Positions 17,878-26,476 of a stretch of 64,000 nt of DNA are shown in pieces. The stretch comes from Pseudomonadota bacterium. GTDB taxonomy: Bacteria > Pseudomonadota > Alphaproteobacteria > Puniceispirillales > Marisalimonadaceae. Every line of letters begins with the position of its first letter. Within the stretch, counting starts at the first letter, position 1. A program made the translations under genes and the position numbers. Under the pieces are notes generated by a model that saw only the letters and a list, made by a program, of their open reading frames with translations, was not told where the DNA came from and made no database searches. The stretch spans positions 97,057-161,056 of the forward strand of contig JAQBXK010000001.1 of NCBI GenBank assembly GCA_027625145.1, read 5' to 3'.

Positions 17878-18630
17878 TTATTCATAATATTTATTATTGC
17901 ATCTCTTTAAAATAATAGAATTTGGATTACCTTGGATAGTTTGTATTTTTTTTGCTCTTTTACATTCCCAATTATCAATTGGATCTTCTTTATCCCATTT
18001 GATAATTAGTGTTTTTAATTTATTATTAAATTTTATATATTTAGGGTAATTAAGCTCCATATACATATAAGTTCTAGCAATATCTCCCCGAATTTTTTCA
18101 TTAGGTTCAACTTTATTATTTTTAATTTCTATATCACATTCCCCAAACTCTCTATTCTCACCATTAATAATAGCGATCTGGTAATTACTCCTAAGCAAAT
18201 TTACTTCACCAATAACCGGTTGCAAGTTATACAAGTCAGCTTGCATTTTCCTGAATTTAATATTTACTTTTTCTGTACATTTTCTACCTTTATATTTTTT
18301 ACCTTTTTTACTTGTGCAAGAAGGATGACCTAAATTCCAGGAGTCAAATTTGGTTCCAAAATATGAAGCAGGTAATACATGTTCCCATTCTATTCTTGAT
18401 GCTCTTTTTTTATTATTTTTAGGAGCAAACCCGCAACTTTCCCAAATGGGTTTATTGTTATCATATTTACATTGGCAATAAAGTGTTACGGGATTTTCTT
18501 TATGTATTTCTCTTAAAATTTGTTTTGATTTATAAAAATGCTGAATAGTAATATTTCCTGTATTTGCTGACGCATTATTAAATAAAAATATCGTAATAAG
18601 GATTATATAAAAAATATTTAAAAAACTCAT
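17878..18630 (-). CDS. Secreted endonuclease I family nuclease (EndA-like)
   Basis: 250 residues with a signal peptide (about 1-22). RIEWEHVLPAS at 79-89 contains the catalytic Glu-His of the beta-beta-alpha metal nucleases of the endonuclease I family (E. coli EndA has an almost identical stretch), and DLYNLQP and GEVNLLRSNY farther on are family signatures. Known members cut DNA, and some RNA, in the periplasm or medium. A likely role here is scavenging nucleic acids for phosphate or nitrogen. Convergent with the PhyH gene and divergent from the glycine-zipper gene. Confidence 0.88.
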   Translation of the reverse strand: MSFLNIFYIILITIFLFNNASANTGNITIQHFYKSKQILREIHKENPVTLYCQCKYDNNKPIWESCGFAPKNNKKRASRIEWEHVLPASYFGTKFDSWNLGHPSCTSKKGKKYKGRKCTEKVNIKFRKMQADLYNLQPVIGEVNLLRSNYQIAIINGENREFGECDIEIKNNKVEPNEKIRGDIARTYMYMELNYPKYIKFNNKLKTLIIKWDKEDPIDNWECKRAKKIQTIQGNPNSIILKRCNNKYYE

Positions 18631-18712
18631 AAATTTAATACTTAAAAATTATTAATATATTTAAATTACAAAAATTTCACTATCTTTTCCATTATTAATT
18701 TGAAGTTAATTA

Positions 18713-19195
18713 ATGATGAGTAACAAAATGAAAAAAATAATCTTTGCGACAATAATATTTGTAATTACAAATATATCAATTTCTTTTGCTGAACAATTCA
18801 GATCTAAATGGGGTGTTGTCATGAGTGTAACGCCTGTAACAGTAACATCAAACTATTCTGAACCTTATACTAAAGTGTATTGTAAAAAATCTTATCGTAA
18901 ACAAACCACTAATTTTACTGATATTGCAGTTGGAGGTCTGATTGGAAGCGTTATTGGTAACACATTAAGTGATGCACATGGTGCTGGGACAGTAGGAGCC
19001 TTGTTTGGTTCTATGCTTGCTGTTGATAATTCAAATAGGAGTCTATCTGAAACTTGTTATGAAAAAACATATTATTCAAATAAGAAAATTTCAAAATTTT
19101 CTCATTATAACATTCAAGTAAGGACTAAAAGAAGGATTACAAATATCCAGTCTACAACTCCTTATAATGTTCATGATGTAATTTATTTAAATTAA
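18713..19195 (+). CDS. Glycine-zipper envelope protein
   Basis: 160 residues. After a signal peptide that effectively begins at KKIIFATIIF (later ATGs at 18716 and 18728 are possible starts) comes a glycine-zipper hairpin: AVGGLIGSVIGNTLSD and GTVGALFGSMLAVD, two Gly-rich helices typical of 2TM glycine-zipper outer-membrane or periplasmic proteins. Three Cys residues in the mature part may form a disulfide. Function is not known for this family beyond envelope association. The next gene, a lipoprotein, follows 17 bases later. Confidence 0.7.
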   Translation: MMSNKMKKIIFATIIFVITNISISFAEQFRSKWGVVMSVTPVTVTSNYSEPYTKVYCKKSYRKQTTNFTDIAVGGLIGSVIGNTLSDAHGAGTVGALFGSMLAVDNSNRSLSETCYEKTYYSNKKISKFSHYNIQVRTKRRITNIQSTTPYNVHDVIYLN

Positions 19196-19212
19196 TTAAA
19201 AGAGAGTATAAA

Positions 19213-19647
19213 ATGAATATAAAATATAAAAACCTAATGTTAATAACGCTTTCAAGCTTAGCTTTAGTAAGTTGTAATATTTTAAGTGATAATAAGAGTG
19301 CGAGGATTGAAACAACTATTAAAAATGTAAAAATAAGTAGTTCTCTTAGATCATATAATAATTGCATAGAAGATGGAAAAAGTTTTGATACTCTTGCTGC
19401 AACTAAAGGAGAAGAGGCAGACAGTTTATATAATAAAAGTGCTAAAATTTTAGCTGACTGTGATTATTTAATTATAGATAATCCCTATATGGTTAATGAA
19501 AATGAGAGAATGAAAAACTCTGCTTTAAGTATTCAAAATTATATTAAAGCAGGAAATTTGATCAAAGCATCTATAAATTTTAAAGATTTTCAAAATACTT
19601 TCAATAAAGATTTAATTTATATTAGCTATTGCTCATATATTTCATGA
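19213..19647 (+). CDS. Predicted lipoprotein of unknown family
   Basis: 144 residues. A type II signal peptide ends with the lipobox LVSC (Cys21), so the mature protein should be lipid-anchored. The rest is helical and charged with no recognised domain. An AGAG at 19202-19205 could serve for ribosome binding. The open frame stops at TGA 19645-19647, just where a second coding frame begins to open (19616 onward); the two may be one gene split by a frameshift. Confidence 0.6.
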   Translation: MNIKYKNLMLITLSSLALVSCNILSDNKSARIETTIKNVKISSSLRSYNNCIEDGKSFDTLAATKGEEADSLYNKSAKILADCDYLIIDNPYMVNENERMKNSALSIQNYIKAGNLIKASINFKDFQNTFNKDLIYISYCSYIS

Positions 19648-20035
19648 TAATAATTTTTTAAGTTTTTCTACTAATGAAAACTTAGTTTATAATAATAAAC
19701 ACACTATAATTTGGGCTAGTGGCACTATTAACTCAAATTTAGATGTAAAAGCTATCAGTTATCTTGATCAAAAAATCAAAAACTCAATTAATTTCTTCAA
19801 ACAATGTATAGAAAAAAACATTACAGTTGAAATTGTTTTAAGTTATGAAAACAAGATTCATTTTAACAATATACTTGAAACGAATAAATTTTTAAAAGAA
19901 GCTATTACTAAAAAACAAATTAAACTTATTTTTATTAAAAATTTAAAAGATTTTTTTGATAACATTTCCTTAAAAAATGTTTTTAATTTAAAAAAAAAGT
20001 CACCATTTTTATTATTAAAAATTAAAAAATATATA
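19616..20035 (+). other. Open coding frame without a start codon, upstream extension of the gene at 20036
   Basis: The frame of the next gene is free of stops for 140 codons upstream of its first ATG (from just after TAA at 19613-19615), yet I find no ATG, GTG or TTG in this stretch. Its translation looks protein-like (NNKHTIIWASGTI, ITVEIVLSYENK). In AT-rich DNA a 140-codon run without stops is unlikely by chance. Either translation starts on a rare codon (an ATT lies at 19628), or a one-base indel has cut it from the lipoprotein frame. Confidence 0.6.
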
Positions 20036-20704
20036 ATGCCAATTATTTTTTCTTGTATAATTTTGTTAATTGTTTTTTCAACTTATAATATCTGGCAAGT
20101 TATTACTCCTCTGAATAAGCTTAAAAGTAATAACAATTACAGAGTCTTACTTACTAGTTTAAGTTCCTACAGACAAGGTGGCTTTTCACAAAGAGTAAGC
20201 GCATATCTTTTTGATTACTTTCAGAGTGTTGAAACTAGTAAATTAAATAAACAGATTACATTAAATTTTTTGCCATACTCTAACCAAAAGAAATCACAAG
20301 AAATATGTGTAAAAATAGAAAAAACATATAATATTATGTGTAAATTAAATATTGAAGCGACTAATGTTGGAGATACTAGGATTTTTCTGTGGATGTTGAG
20401 TATATCAGATGATGGTTTATTAAAATCAAAAAAGAAAACAAATATAAACGGTAATTCAAAAATAATAAATGGTATGATTTCAAGTAAAGAGACTATATCA
20501 ATTGATATTAAAGAAAGTGCGAAGCCAACAATTTTATTGTTTGTTTATGGTAAAAGTTTTGATATTAAGATTAGGAATTGGCTTGTGAATTTGAGTAAAA
20601 GAAACTCACTTTTAAAATCTACCGTTAAAAGAATAAAGTCCCTTGGTTATGGATATATAATAAAGAAAATAAATAATGTTAGTGTTATTGAAGATGTTTT
20701 ATGA
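20036..20704 (+). CDS. Protein of unknown function with an N-terminal membrane helix; probably longer upstream
   Basis: From the first ATG it is 222 residues, starting directly inside a membrane segment (residues 1-20, IIFSCIILLIVF). The remainder is mainly beta-rich and polar with no family I recognise. Because the helix lies at the very start and the frame is open for another 140 codons upstream, the real protein is probably about 360 residues with a soluble domain before the helix, or is fused to the lipoprotein upstream. It follows the glycine-zipper and lipoprotein genes, suggesting an envelope role; that is inference only. Confidence 0.55.
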   Translation: MPIIFSCIILLIVFSTYNIWQVITPLNKLKSNNNYRVLLTSLSSYRQGGFSQRVSAYLFDYFQSVETSKLNKQITLNFLPYSNQKKSQEICVKIEKTYNIMCKLNIEATNVGDTRIFLWMLSISDDGLLKSKKKTNINGNSKIINGMISSKETISIDIKESAKPTILLFVYGKSFDIKIRNWLVNLSKRNSLLKSTVKRIKSLGYGYIIKKINNVSVIEDVL

Positions 20705-20760
20705 ATTAGGATAAAAATTATGCTGTTGCCTAAATCTAAATTTATTATAGGAGTATGTTT

Positions 20761-21609
20761 GTGAATGAAATTAAAAGTCTAGATAATAAAATAATTGTTA
20801 AACCACACTCTCCAAATTTAGGAGCTGTAGTTACTGGTATAAATTTATCACACCCATTATCAAGTAATGATCTTATTTGTATTAAAAATATGTTTAATAA
20901 ATTTCAGGTTTTATTTTTTCAAGAACAATCAGAAATTTCTCCAGAAAACCATGTTGCGCTAGGTAAAGATTTTGGTCCATTGCATGTTCATCCTGCTGCT
21001 CCAAAAATGAAAGGTTATCCTGAGATTTTTGAAATACACACTGACAAAAACAGTAAATTTTCTAATGGAGCTGAAGATTTTCATTCTGATGTATCGTGTG
21101 ATTTAGAACCACCTTTAGGAACAATGCTTCAACTTCATATTCTTCCTGAATATGGAGGTGATACAATGTTTGCCAATATGTATATGGCTTATGAAGCATT
21201 GAGTAAACCAATGCAAATTTTTCTAGAGGGTTTAAATGCCTTTCATGAATCCGAGCATTTTTACAAAGGAAGATATACTGATGGAGATAAAGTTGATAAA
21301 AATTTACAATATCCGTCTGCGCTTCACCCTATTATTAGAACGCATCCTGAAACAAAAAAGAAAGCAATATATGTAAATCGTTTCTTTACGACTAGAATTG
21401 ATGGTCTTAATCAACAAGAAAGTAAATTAATTTTAGACTACCTATTTAATCATTGTGAAAATATTGATTTTCAAATTCGTTATAGATGGAATAAAAATGA
21501 CATGGCTTTTTGGGATAATAGATGCACACTACATAAAGCAATATGGGATTATCATCCAATGGAAAGAAAAGGAAGAAGAGTTACAATAAAGGGAACTAAG
21601 CCTTATTAA
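20761..21609 (+). CDS. TauD/TfdA-family Fe(II)/2-oxoglutarate dioxygenase
   Basis: 282 residues from a GTG at 20761, chosen because AGGAG (20749-20753) is seven bases ahead of it, whereas the ATG at 20755 would be only one base from that site. Iron ligands are His108 and Asp110 (FHSD) and His258 (TLHK); the C-terminal GRRVTIKG carries the 2-oxoglutarate Arg. It lacks the MHR substrate-side motif of true TauD, so taurine is not the likely substrate. Convergent with the TSUP exporter 16 bases away. Confidence 0.88.
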   Translation: MNEIKSLDNKIIVKPHSPNLGAVVTGINLSHPLSSNDLICIKNMFNKFQVLFFQEQSEISPENHVALGKDFGPLHVHPAAPKMKGYPEIFEIHTDKNSKFSNGAEDFHSDVSCDLEPPLGTMLQLHILPEYGGDTMFANMYMAYEALSKPMQIFLEGLNAFHESEHFYKGRYTDGDKVDKNLQYPSALHPIIRTHPETKKKAIYVNRFFTTRIDGLNQQESKLILDYLFNHCENIDFQIRYRWNKNDMAFWDNRCTLHKAIWDYHPMERKGRRVTIKGTKPY

Positions 21610-21625
21610 CTTTTTTCTTAAAGAG

Positions 21626-22369
21626 TTACCAATTTTTATAAACAACTAAAAATCCAATTATAATTAACATAAATAAGATTATTTTTTTGAATGTTTCCTG
21701 AGGTATAATTTTTCTAACTTTAAACCCCAAAAATTGCATTGTAATAGCAGGAATTGCAAAAAGAGCACTTATTATAAAATCATTAAAAGTAATAGGTTGA
21801 TAAATAAAAAACATTCCATATATTGGTATAAGACATGAAAAAATAGTTAATGAAATTAATTCACTGAACTCTTCTTTCTTTAAATTTAAACTAACTAAAT
21901 ATATAGCAATTAATGGCCCTACAAGAGTTGTTATTCCTCCAATAAAACCAGAACATAGTCCATAAAAAAAAGAGAAAAATTTATTTAATAATAAATTAGA
22001 ACTGATTTTGAAACCAGTATAGTTAATCAATGCCGACAATATTATTGTCATACCAATAATTTGACTAATGAATTCATTTTCAATTTTATGAAAAATTATA
22101 CTACCCATTAAAACACCTAAAAAAAGACCTGTTGATAATGGAATAGTTTTGCTGTAATTTTTAATGTTTTTAATTTTTATTTCTCTAATATTTACTGCTA
22201 TTACAGAAAAAAATAATAATAAAATAGCCTGTTTAGGATTTAATGTTAATGATAAGATTGGAAGTGCTATAAGAGGAAGACCAAAACTAATAACACCTTT
22301 TAAAAAGCCACCAACTGACAATGCGAATAACATTATTAATATTGAATATAAATCTAGATTTTGTAACAT
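21626..22369 (-). CDS. TSUP-family anion exporter (TauE/SafE)
   Basis: 247 residues, nearly all hydrophobic, with about eight membrane helices arranged as two similar halves, as expected for TauE/SafE/TSUP proteins. GGFLKGVISFGLPLIALPIL near the N-terminus and GFIGGITTLVGPLIAIYLV in the second half are the repeated signatures. The family exports sulfite, sulfonates or organosulfur acids. Lying beside a TauD-type dioxygenase gene, it may discharge sulfite released from a sulfonate; this is inference from context. Confidence 0.85.
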   Translation of the reverse strand: MLQNLDLYSILIMLFALSVGGFLKGVISFGLPLIALPILSLTLNPKQAILLLFFSVIAVNIREIKIKNIKNYSKTIPLSTGLFLGVLMGSIIFHKIENEFISQIIGMTIILSALINYTGFKISSNLLLNKFFSFFYGLCSGFIGGITTLVGPLIAIYLVSLNLKKEEFSELISLTIFSCLIPIYGMFFIYQPITFNDFIISALFAIPAITMQFLGFKVRKIIPQETFKKIILFMLIIIGFLVVYKNW

Positions 22370-22580
22370 TTAAAGAATGTTTCATAAAACTTAAATTATT
22401 ACAATAATGTATTTAATCTGTTAAATATAATTTACAAATTAAGCTTAATAAAATATTTTTAGGATATGAATAATTATTTTTATTTCATTAAATTTTTAAT
22501 CTTTAAAATTTTCTAAAACATTTTTTTGAGTGCTAAATGTAACCATAGACAATCAATCATATAAAAAGGTAAAATAAATA

Positions 22581-23021
22581 ATGATTAATTGGTTTTTTGA
22601 AATTTCATGGAATTGTATACATACTTGGAAAAAATCAAGTGTAAATACTCTTTGGTGTTTGATTGGTTGCTCGATTGGTGATTTTGGTACTATAGGGTTT
22701 TTTCAATATTTTAATATTGATTTTCCTGTTTTGTATATAATGATACTTGCGATTTTAAATGGTTTAATTACTTCGATAATTCTTGAAACTATCATTTTAT
22801 TAAAAGATATGAGTTTAAACTCAGCATTAAAAACTGCATTAGGGATGTCTTTGATTTCCATGATTTCAATGGAAGTTGCAATGAATATTGTTGATTACTT
22901 ATATACTGGTGGCGCCAAATTGAATTTAATCGTCTTACCATTAATGTTAATAGCAGGGTTTTTAACTCCTCTACCTTATAATTATTGGAGATTAAAAAAG
23001 TACGGCAAAGCTTGTCATTAA
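22581..23021 (+). CDS. DUF4396-family membrane protein
   Basis: 146 residues with three to four membrane helices. WKKSSVNTLWCLIGCSIGDF near residue 16 is the signature I associate with DUF4396; a second conserved part is ALGMSLISMISMEVAMNIVD. The Met- and Cys-containing helices hint at metal handling, but the function is unknown. It stands alone between the TSUP exporter and a TfdA-like gene. Confidence 0.7.
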   Translation: MINWFFEISWNCIHTWKKSSVNTLWCLIGCSIGDFGTIGFFQYFNIDFPVLYIMILAILNGLITSIILETIILLKDMSLNSALKTALGMSLISMISMEVAMNIVDYLYTGGAKLNLIVLPLMLIAGFLTPLPYNYWRLKKYGKACH

Positions 23022-23095
23022 AAATAATATTTGATTTTTGATTATTTTAAATCAATGATTAGAAATGATTATAATTTTTGTGGGGGATAAAAATT

Positions 23096-23986
23096 ATGAG
23101 AATTGACATTCTTAATAAAAAAATAGTTTTTGGCGGCATTGTTTCTAACATTGATCTTACTAAAGATCTTGATCAAAATATTATCAAAAAAATAGATGAT
23201 GAGTTAAATAATCTATGTGTTTTAGTATTTAAGAACCAAAAAGTTAATGATGAACAACAGCTTAAATTTTCTAAATATTTTGGTGAAATTGAAGGAGCAG
23301 GTAAAAATACAACTATTAGAAAGTCAAATGAACGACGTTTATCAGATTCATTTGGAGATGTTTCAAACCTGGATGTAAATAATAAACCTTTTAAAAAAAC
23401 AGATAACAAACGTTATTTTGCCCTGGGCAATAGATTATGGCATACAGATGCTTCCTTTAAAAAAGTGCCTGCTAAATATTCATTACTATCAGGTAGAAAA
23501 GTAGCTAAAGTTGGTGGGGAAACTCAATTTTCAGATATGCGATCGGCTTATGACAAACTTCCTGAAAGCAAAAAGAAACAAATTGAAACAATGGTGTGTT
23601 ACCATTCATTGATTTACTCTAGACATAGACTTGGCATAGATATGCATAAAATGATGTCGAAAGAAGAAATTAAAAACTTTGAACCAGTGAAACAGCCTTT
23701 GGTTAGAGAGAATAGTTTAACAAAAAGAAAATCTATTTTTTTAGCATCACATATTGGTGAAATTGAAGGTATGGAAAAACCTGACACTATTTTATTTGTA
23801 AATGATTTAATGGAACACTGCACAAAAGATATGTTCTTATACACTCATCAGTGGGATGAAAATGATCTTGTTATTTGGGATAACAGACAATCTATGCATA
23901 GAGGTCTTTATTATGATGATCAAAATGAAATTCGTGATGTACGAAGAACCACTATTTCAGGTTCAGAAATGCTTATAGCCCAATAA
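23096..23986 (+). CDS. TfdA-like Fe(II)/2-oxoglutarate dioxygenase (paralogue of the gene at 56780)
   Basis: 296 residues from the ATG at 23096, chosen because GGGGGA at 23082-23087 is correctly spaced from it; an upstream in-frame ATG at 23078 would precede that site. Iron ligands: His116 and Asp118 (LWHTDASFK) and His268 (SMHRG), with the basic RDVRR after it for 2-oxoglutarate. The stretches KYSLLSGRKV and GGETQFSDMR closely follow 2,4-D dioxygenase (TfdA), so an aryloxy- or alkyl-carboxylate ether substrate is possible. A same-length paralogue sits 33 kb away. Confidence 0.9.
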   Translation: MRIDILNKKIVFGGIVSNIDLTKDLDQNIIKKIDDELNNLCVLVFKNQKVNDEQQLKFSKYFGEIEGAGKNTTIRKSNERRLSDSFGDVSNLDVNNKPFKKTDNKRYFALGNRLWHTDASFKKVPAKYSLLSGRKVAKVGGETQFSDMRSAYDKLPESKKKQIETMVCYHSLIYSRHRLGIDMHKMMSKEEIKNFEPVKQPLVRENSLTKRKSIFLASHIGEIEGMEKPDTILFVNDLMEHCTKDMFLYTHQWDENDLVIWDNRQSMHRGLYYDDQNEIRDVRRTTISGSEMLIAQ

Positions 23987-24007
23987 TATTTTTTATTAGA
24001 ATAATCC

Positions 24008-24109
24008 ATGCAATTACCTGATTTTATTCTTAGATTTAAACCTTCTCCTATTCCAATTATTCATCCAGTTCTAGAATATTTGTCTATAGAAGAATTAACT
24101 ACTGCTTAG
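24008..24109 (+). CDS. Possible 33-residue small protein
   Basis: An ATG 22 bases after the TfdA-like stop opens 33 codons ending at TAG 24107-24109. The sequence (QLPDFILRF, Pro-Ile-rich middle, LSIEELTTA end) has a non-random look and could be a remnant of the start of a longer gene, such as a small cupin. No good ribosome binding site. The remainder of the gap to 24363 holds only AT-rich DNA with no further frame. Confidence 0.25.
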   Translation: MQLPDFILRFKPSPIPIIHPVLEYLSIEELTTA

Positions 24110-24363
24110 ATCAAATTAAAAACGTTTTTTGTCTTTTTAATTGGTTTTTACCAGGTTAGTTATGTAAGTAGCATTCTTTAGAGCTCAATTGAATAATATA
24201 GAAAAATAATAAAATATAATAACTGAATTATTCATTACACGTATAACTAAACCCATTATAGTTTATATCTCACTTAAAATTGATATATTGCTTAGTTTCA
24301 ATATAAAGATATAAGACTAATAAAGTTTTTATTAATTAAACTTTCTCATAGAAAGATACCATT

Positions 24364-25692
24364 GTGACTAATCTACGTTTTGAAGATTTAAATATCAAAG
24401 CTCCTTTTTTAAAAGCCTTAAATGAAGAAGGTTATACGTCTCCAACACCTATTCAACATGAGACAATACCTTTGGTTTTAAAAGGTTTAGATGTTTTAGG
24501 AATGGCACAGACGGGAACTGGTAAAACTGCTGCCTTTACTTTGCCAATATTGCAAAAGTTAAATTCCTCTCAGTCAACTGAGAAAGCTCGTGATCCAAGG
24601 GCTCTTATTCTTGCTCCGACCAGAGAGCTGGCTATACAGATCAATGAATCAATAAGAAAATATGGTCAATATATAGCTATTAAACATACTGTTATTTTTG
24701 GTGGTGTTAAACAAGGACCTCAAGTTAAATCATTAGAACGCGGAATGGATATAATTGTAGCCACTCCTGGTAGATTGTTAGACCTTATAAATCAAGGGTT
24801 TTGTTCATTAGATAAGATCGAGTTTTTTGTTTTAGATGAAGCTGACAGAATGTTAGATATGGGTTTTATTCGAGATGTAGTTAAGATTGTTAAAATGCTT
24901 CCTAAAAAAAGACAAACCTTATTTTTTTCTGCAACTATGCCTGATTCAGTTATTAAATTAGCCAACACTATTTTAACATCACCTAAGCAGGTTAAAGTTA
25001 AATCTACATTGACACCTGTTGAGAGAATTGCCCAATCTGTGATTGTGGTAGAGCCTAAAGATAAAGTTCTTCAATTGATTACTTTATTAAAAGATAAAGT
25101 ATTTAAATCAGTTATAGTTTTTACTAAAACGAAACATAAAGCAAATCGTATATCTCAAAAATTAACTGCTGTTGGCATAGATTCTGAAGCTATTCATAGT
25201 AACAAATCTCAAGCAGCTAGGCAGAAAGCTTTGAATGGGTTTAAAGATGGAACTATTAAAATTTTAATTGCAACTGATATAGCTGCTAGAGGAATTGATG
25301 TTGAAGCTGTTTCTCATATTATTAACTTTGATATGCCTTCAACCCCAGAAGATTACGTCCATAGAATTGGAAGAACTGCAAGAGCAGGAGCTTCTGGTAT
25401 AGCGGTGTCTTTTTGTGAACCAAGTGAAAGATTAAAATTATTTAGAATAGAAAAACTAATAGATTTAAAGTTAGAGGTAGTTCAAAGTAATCTTCTTAAT
25501 CCAGACAATCTTATTGGCTATAATGAAGAAGCTAGCAGTTCTTTGCAAAATAAAAAACGTGATTATAATCAATTTGAAAATACAAAATATAACTCTAAAA
25601 AGATGGCAACTACAAAGGGTAAATCTGGCCTTAAAAGAAATGCCAAAAAGACCAAATTATTACAAAACAAGAAAAAAGAGAATAAGAGTTAA
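24364..25692 (+). CDS. DEAD-box ATP-dependent RNA helicase, RhlE-like
   Basis: 442 residues beginning with GTG. The complete set of superfamily-2 motifs is present: Q motif (FLKALNEEGYTSPTPIQ), AQTGTGKT at 48-55, PTRELA, DEAD at 158-161, SAT at 189-191 and HRIGRTARAG. The last 65 residues are a basic, Lys/Asn-rich tail typical of RhlE-type helicases. Role: unwinding of structured RNA in ribosome assembly and RNA decay, often important in cold. It is transcribed alone. Confidence 0.92.
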   Translation: MTNLRFEDLNIKAPFLKALNEEGYTSPTPIQHETIPLVLKGLDVLGMAQTGTGKTAAFTLPILQKLNSSQSTEKARDPRALILAPTRELAIQINESIRKYGQYIAIKHTVIFGGVKQGPQVKSLERGMDIIVATPGRLLDLINQGFCSLDKIEFFVLDEADRMLDMGFIRDVVKIVKMLPKKRQTLFFSATMPDSVIKLANTILTSPKQVKVKSTLTPVERIAQSVIVVEPKDKVLQLITLLKDKVFKSVIVFTKTKHKANRISQKLTAVGIDSEAIHSNKSQAARQKALNGFKDGTIKILIATDIAARGIDVEAVSHIINFDMPSTPEDYVHRIGRTARAGASGIAVSFCEPSERLKLFRIEKLIDLKLEVVQSNLLNPDNLIGYNEEASSSLQNKKRDYNQFENTKYNSKKMATTKGKSGLKRNAKKTKLLQNKKKENKS

Positions 25693-25774
25693 TTTTTTAT
25701 TTTTCATATAAATTTTAATCCTTATGATTATAATCATATTTTAAATATTAACTTTACTGGATATTGGATTTTTT

Positions 25775-26476
25775 ATGAGTTTGCTTGGTAGTGCTGTTTT
25801 AGTTAATTGGGGTGGAATAGTAGAATCTAAAGAAGCTGAATATAATTCATGGCATAGTAAAGAACATATGCCAGAAAGAATTGCTCTTCCTGGTTTTTTA
25901 AGAGGTTGTAGAGCAATAGGGATTCCTGAAACTAATGTAAACCATAAATATTTTATGATGTATGAGGCAGAAAGAAAAGACGTTTTTGTTTCAAGAAAAT
26001 ATTTAGAAAGATTAAACAATCCTTCTAAATGGACTAAAAATATTTTATCTAATTATATTTCTCCTTCTAGGACGATTTGCAGTGTTATAACAAGTAAATC
26101 AGTTGGCTTTGGAGGATGGATTGGTACTGTCAGATTTTTAAACAAAGATATAGAACCTGAAAATCATGTAGAAAAGTTGAAATTATCCGTTCCCCAGACA
26201 ATTAAACTAGAAGGCATTACAGGTATGCATGTTCTTTTAGGAGAGAAGGCTTATGGACAAATGGAGACACAAGAAAAATCATTTAGATCTAATCAAGGTT
26301 TACACGATCAAATTATTACGCAAGCTATCATAATTGAAGGTTTAAACTATTTTTCGCTTGAAAAAGCTATGTTGGCATTAAAACAAGAATATTCACTAGA
26401 AGAAAGTGATCATTTGATAATTAATTATTATCAAACCCAACATATTTTAACAAAACAAGATTTAATAGGTATATGA
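25775..26476 (+). CDS. Probable dimeric alpha/beta-barrel protein of unknown function
   Basis: 233 residues. The N-terminal half has EAEYNSWHSKEHMPERIALP followed by FLRG, a pattern like EthD-type or related ferredoxin-like alpha/beta-barrel domains in which a conserved Trp-His pair lies before the first strand. The C-terminal half may be a second degenerate copy. Its stop overlaps the start of the downstream FAD oxidoreductase (ATGA, 26473-26476), so the two are coupled and likely act on one pathway. No precise function can be given. Confidence 0.55.
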   Translation: MSLLGSAVLVNWGGIVESKEAEYNSWHSKEHMPERIALPGFLRGCRAIGIPETNVNHKYFMMYEAERKDVFVSRKYLERLNNPSKWTKNILSNYISPSRTICSVITSKSVGFGGWIGTVRFLNKDIEPENHVEKLKLSVPQTIKLEGITGMHVLLGEKAYGQMETQEKSFRSNQGLHDQIITQAIIIEGLNYFSLEKAMLALKQEYSLEESDHLIINYYQTQHILTKQDLIGI

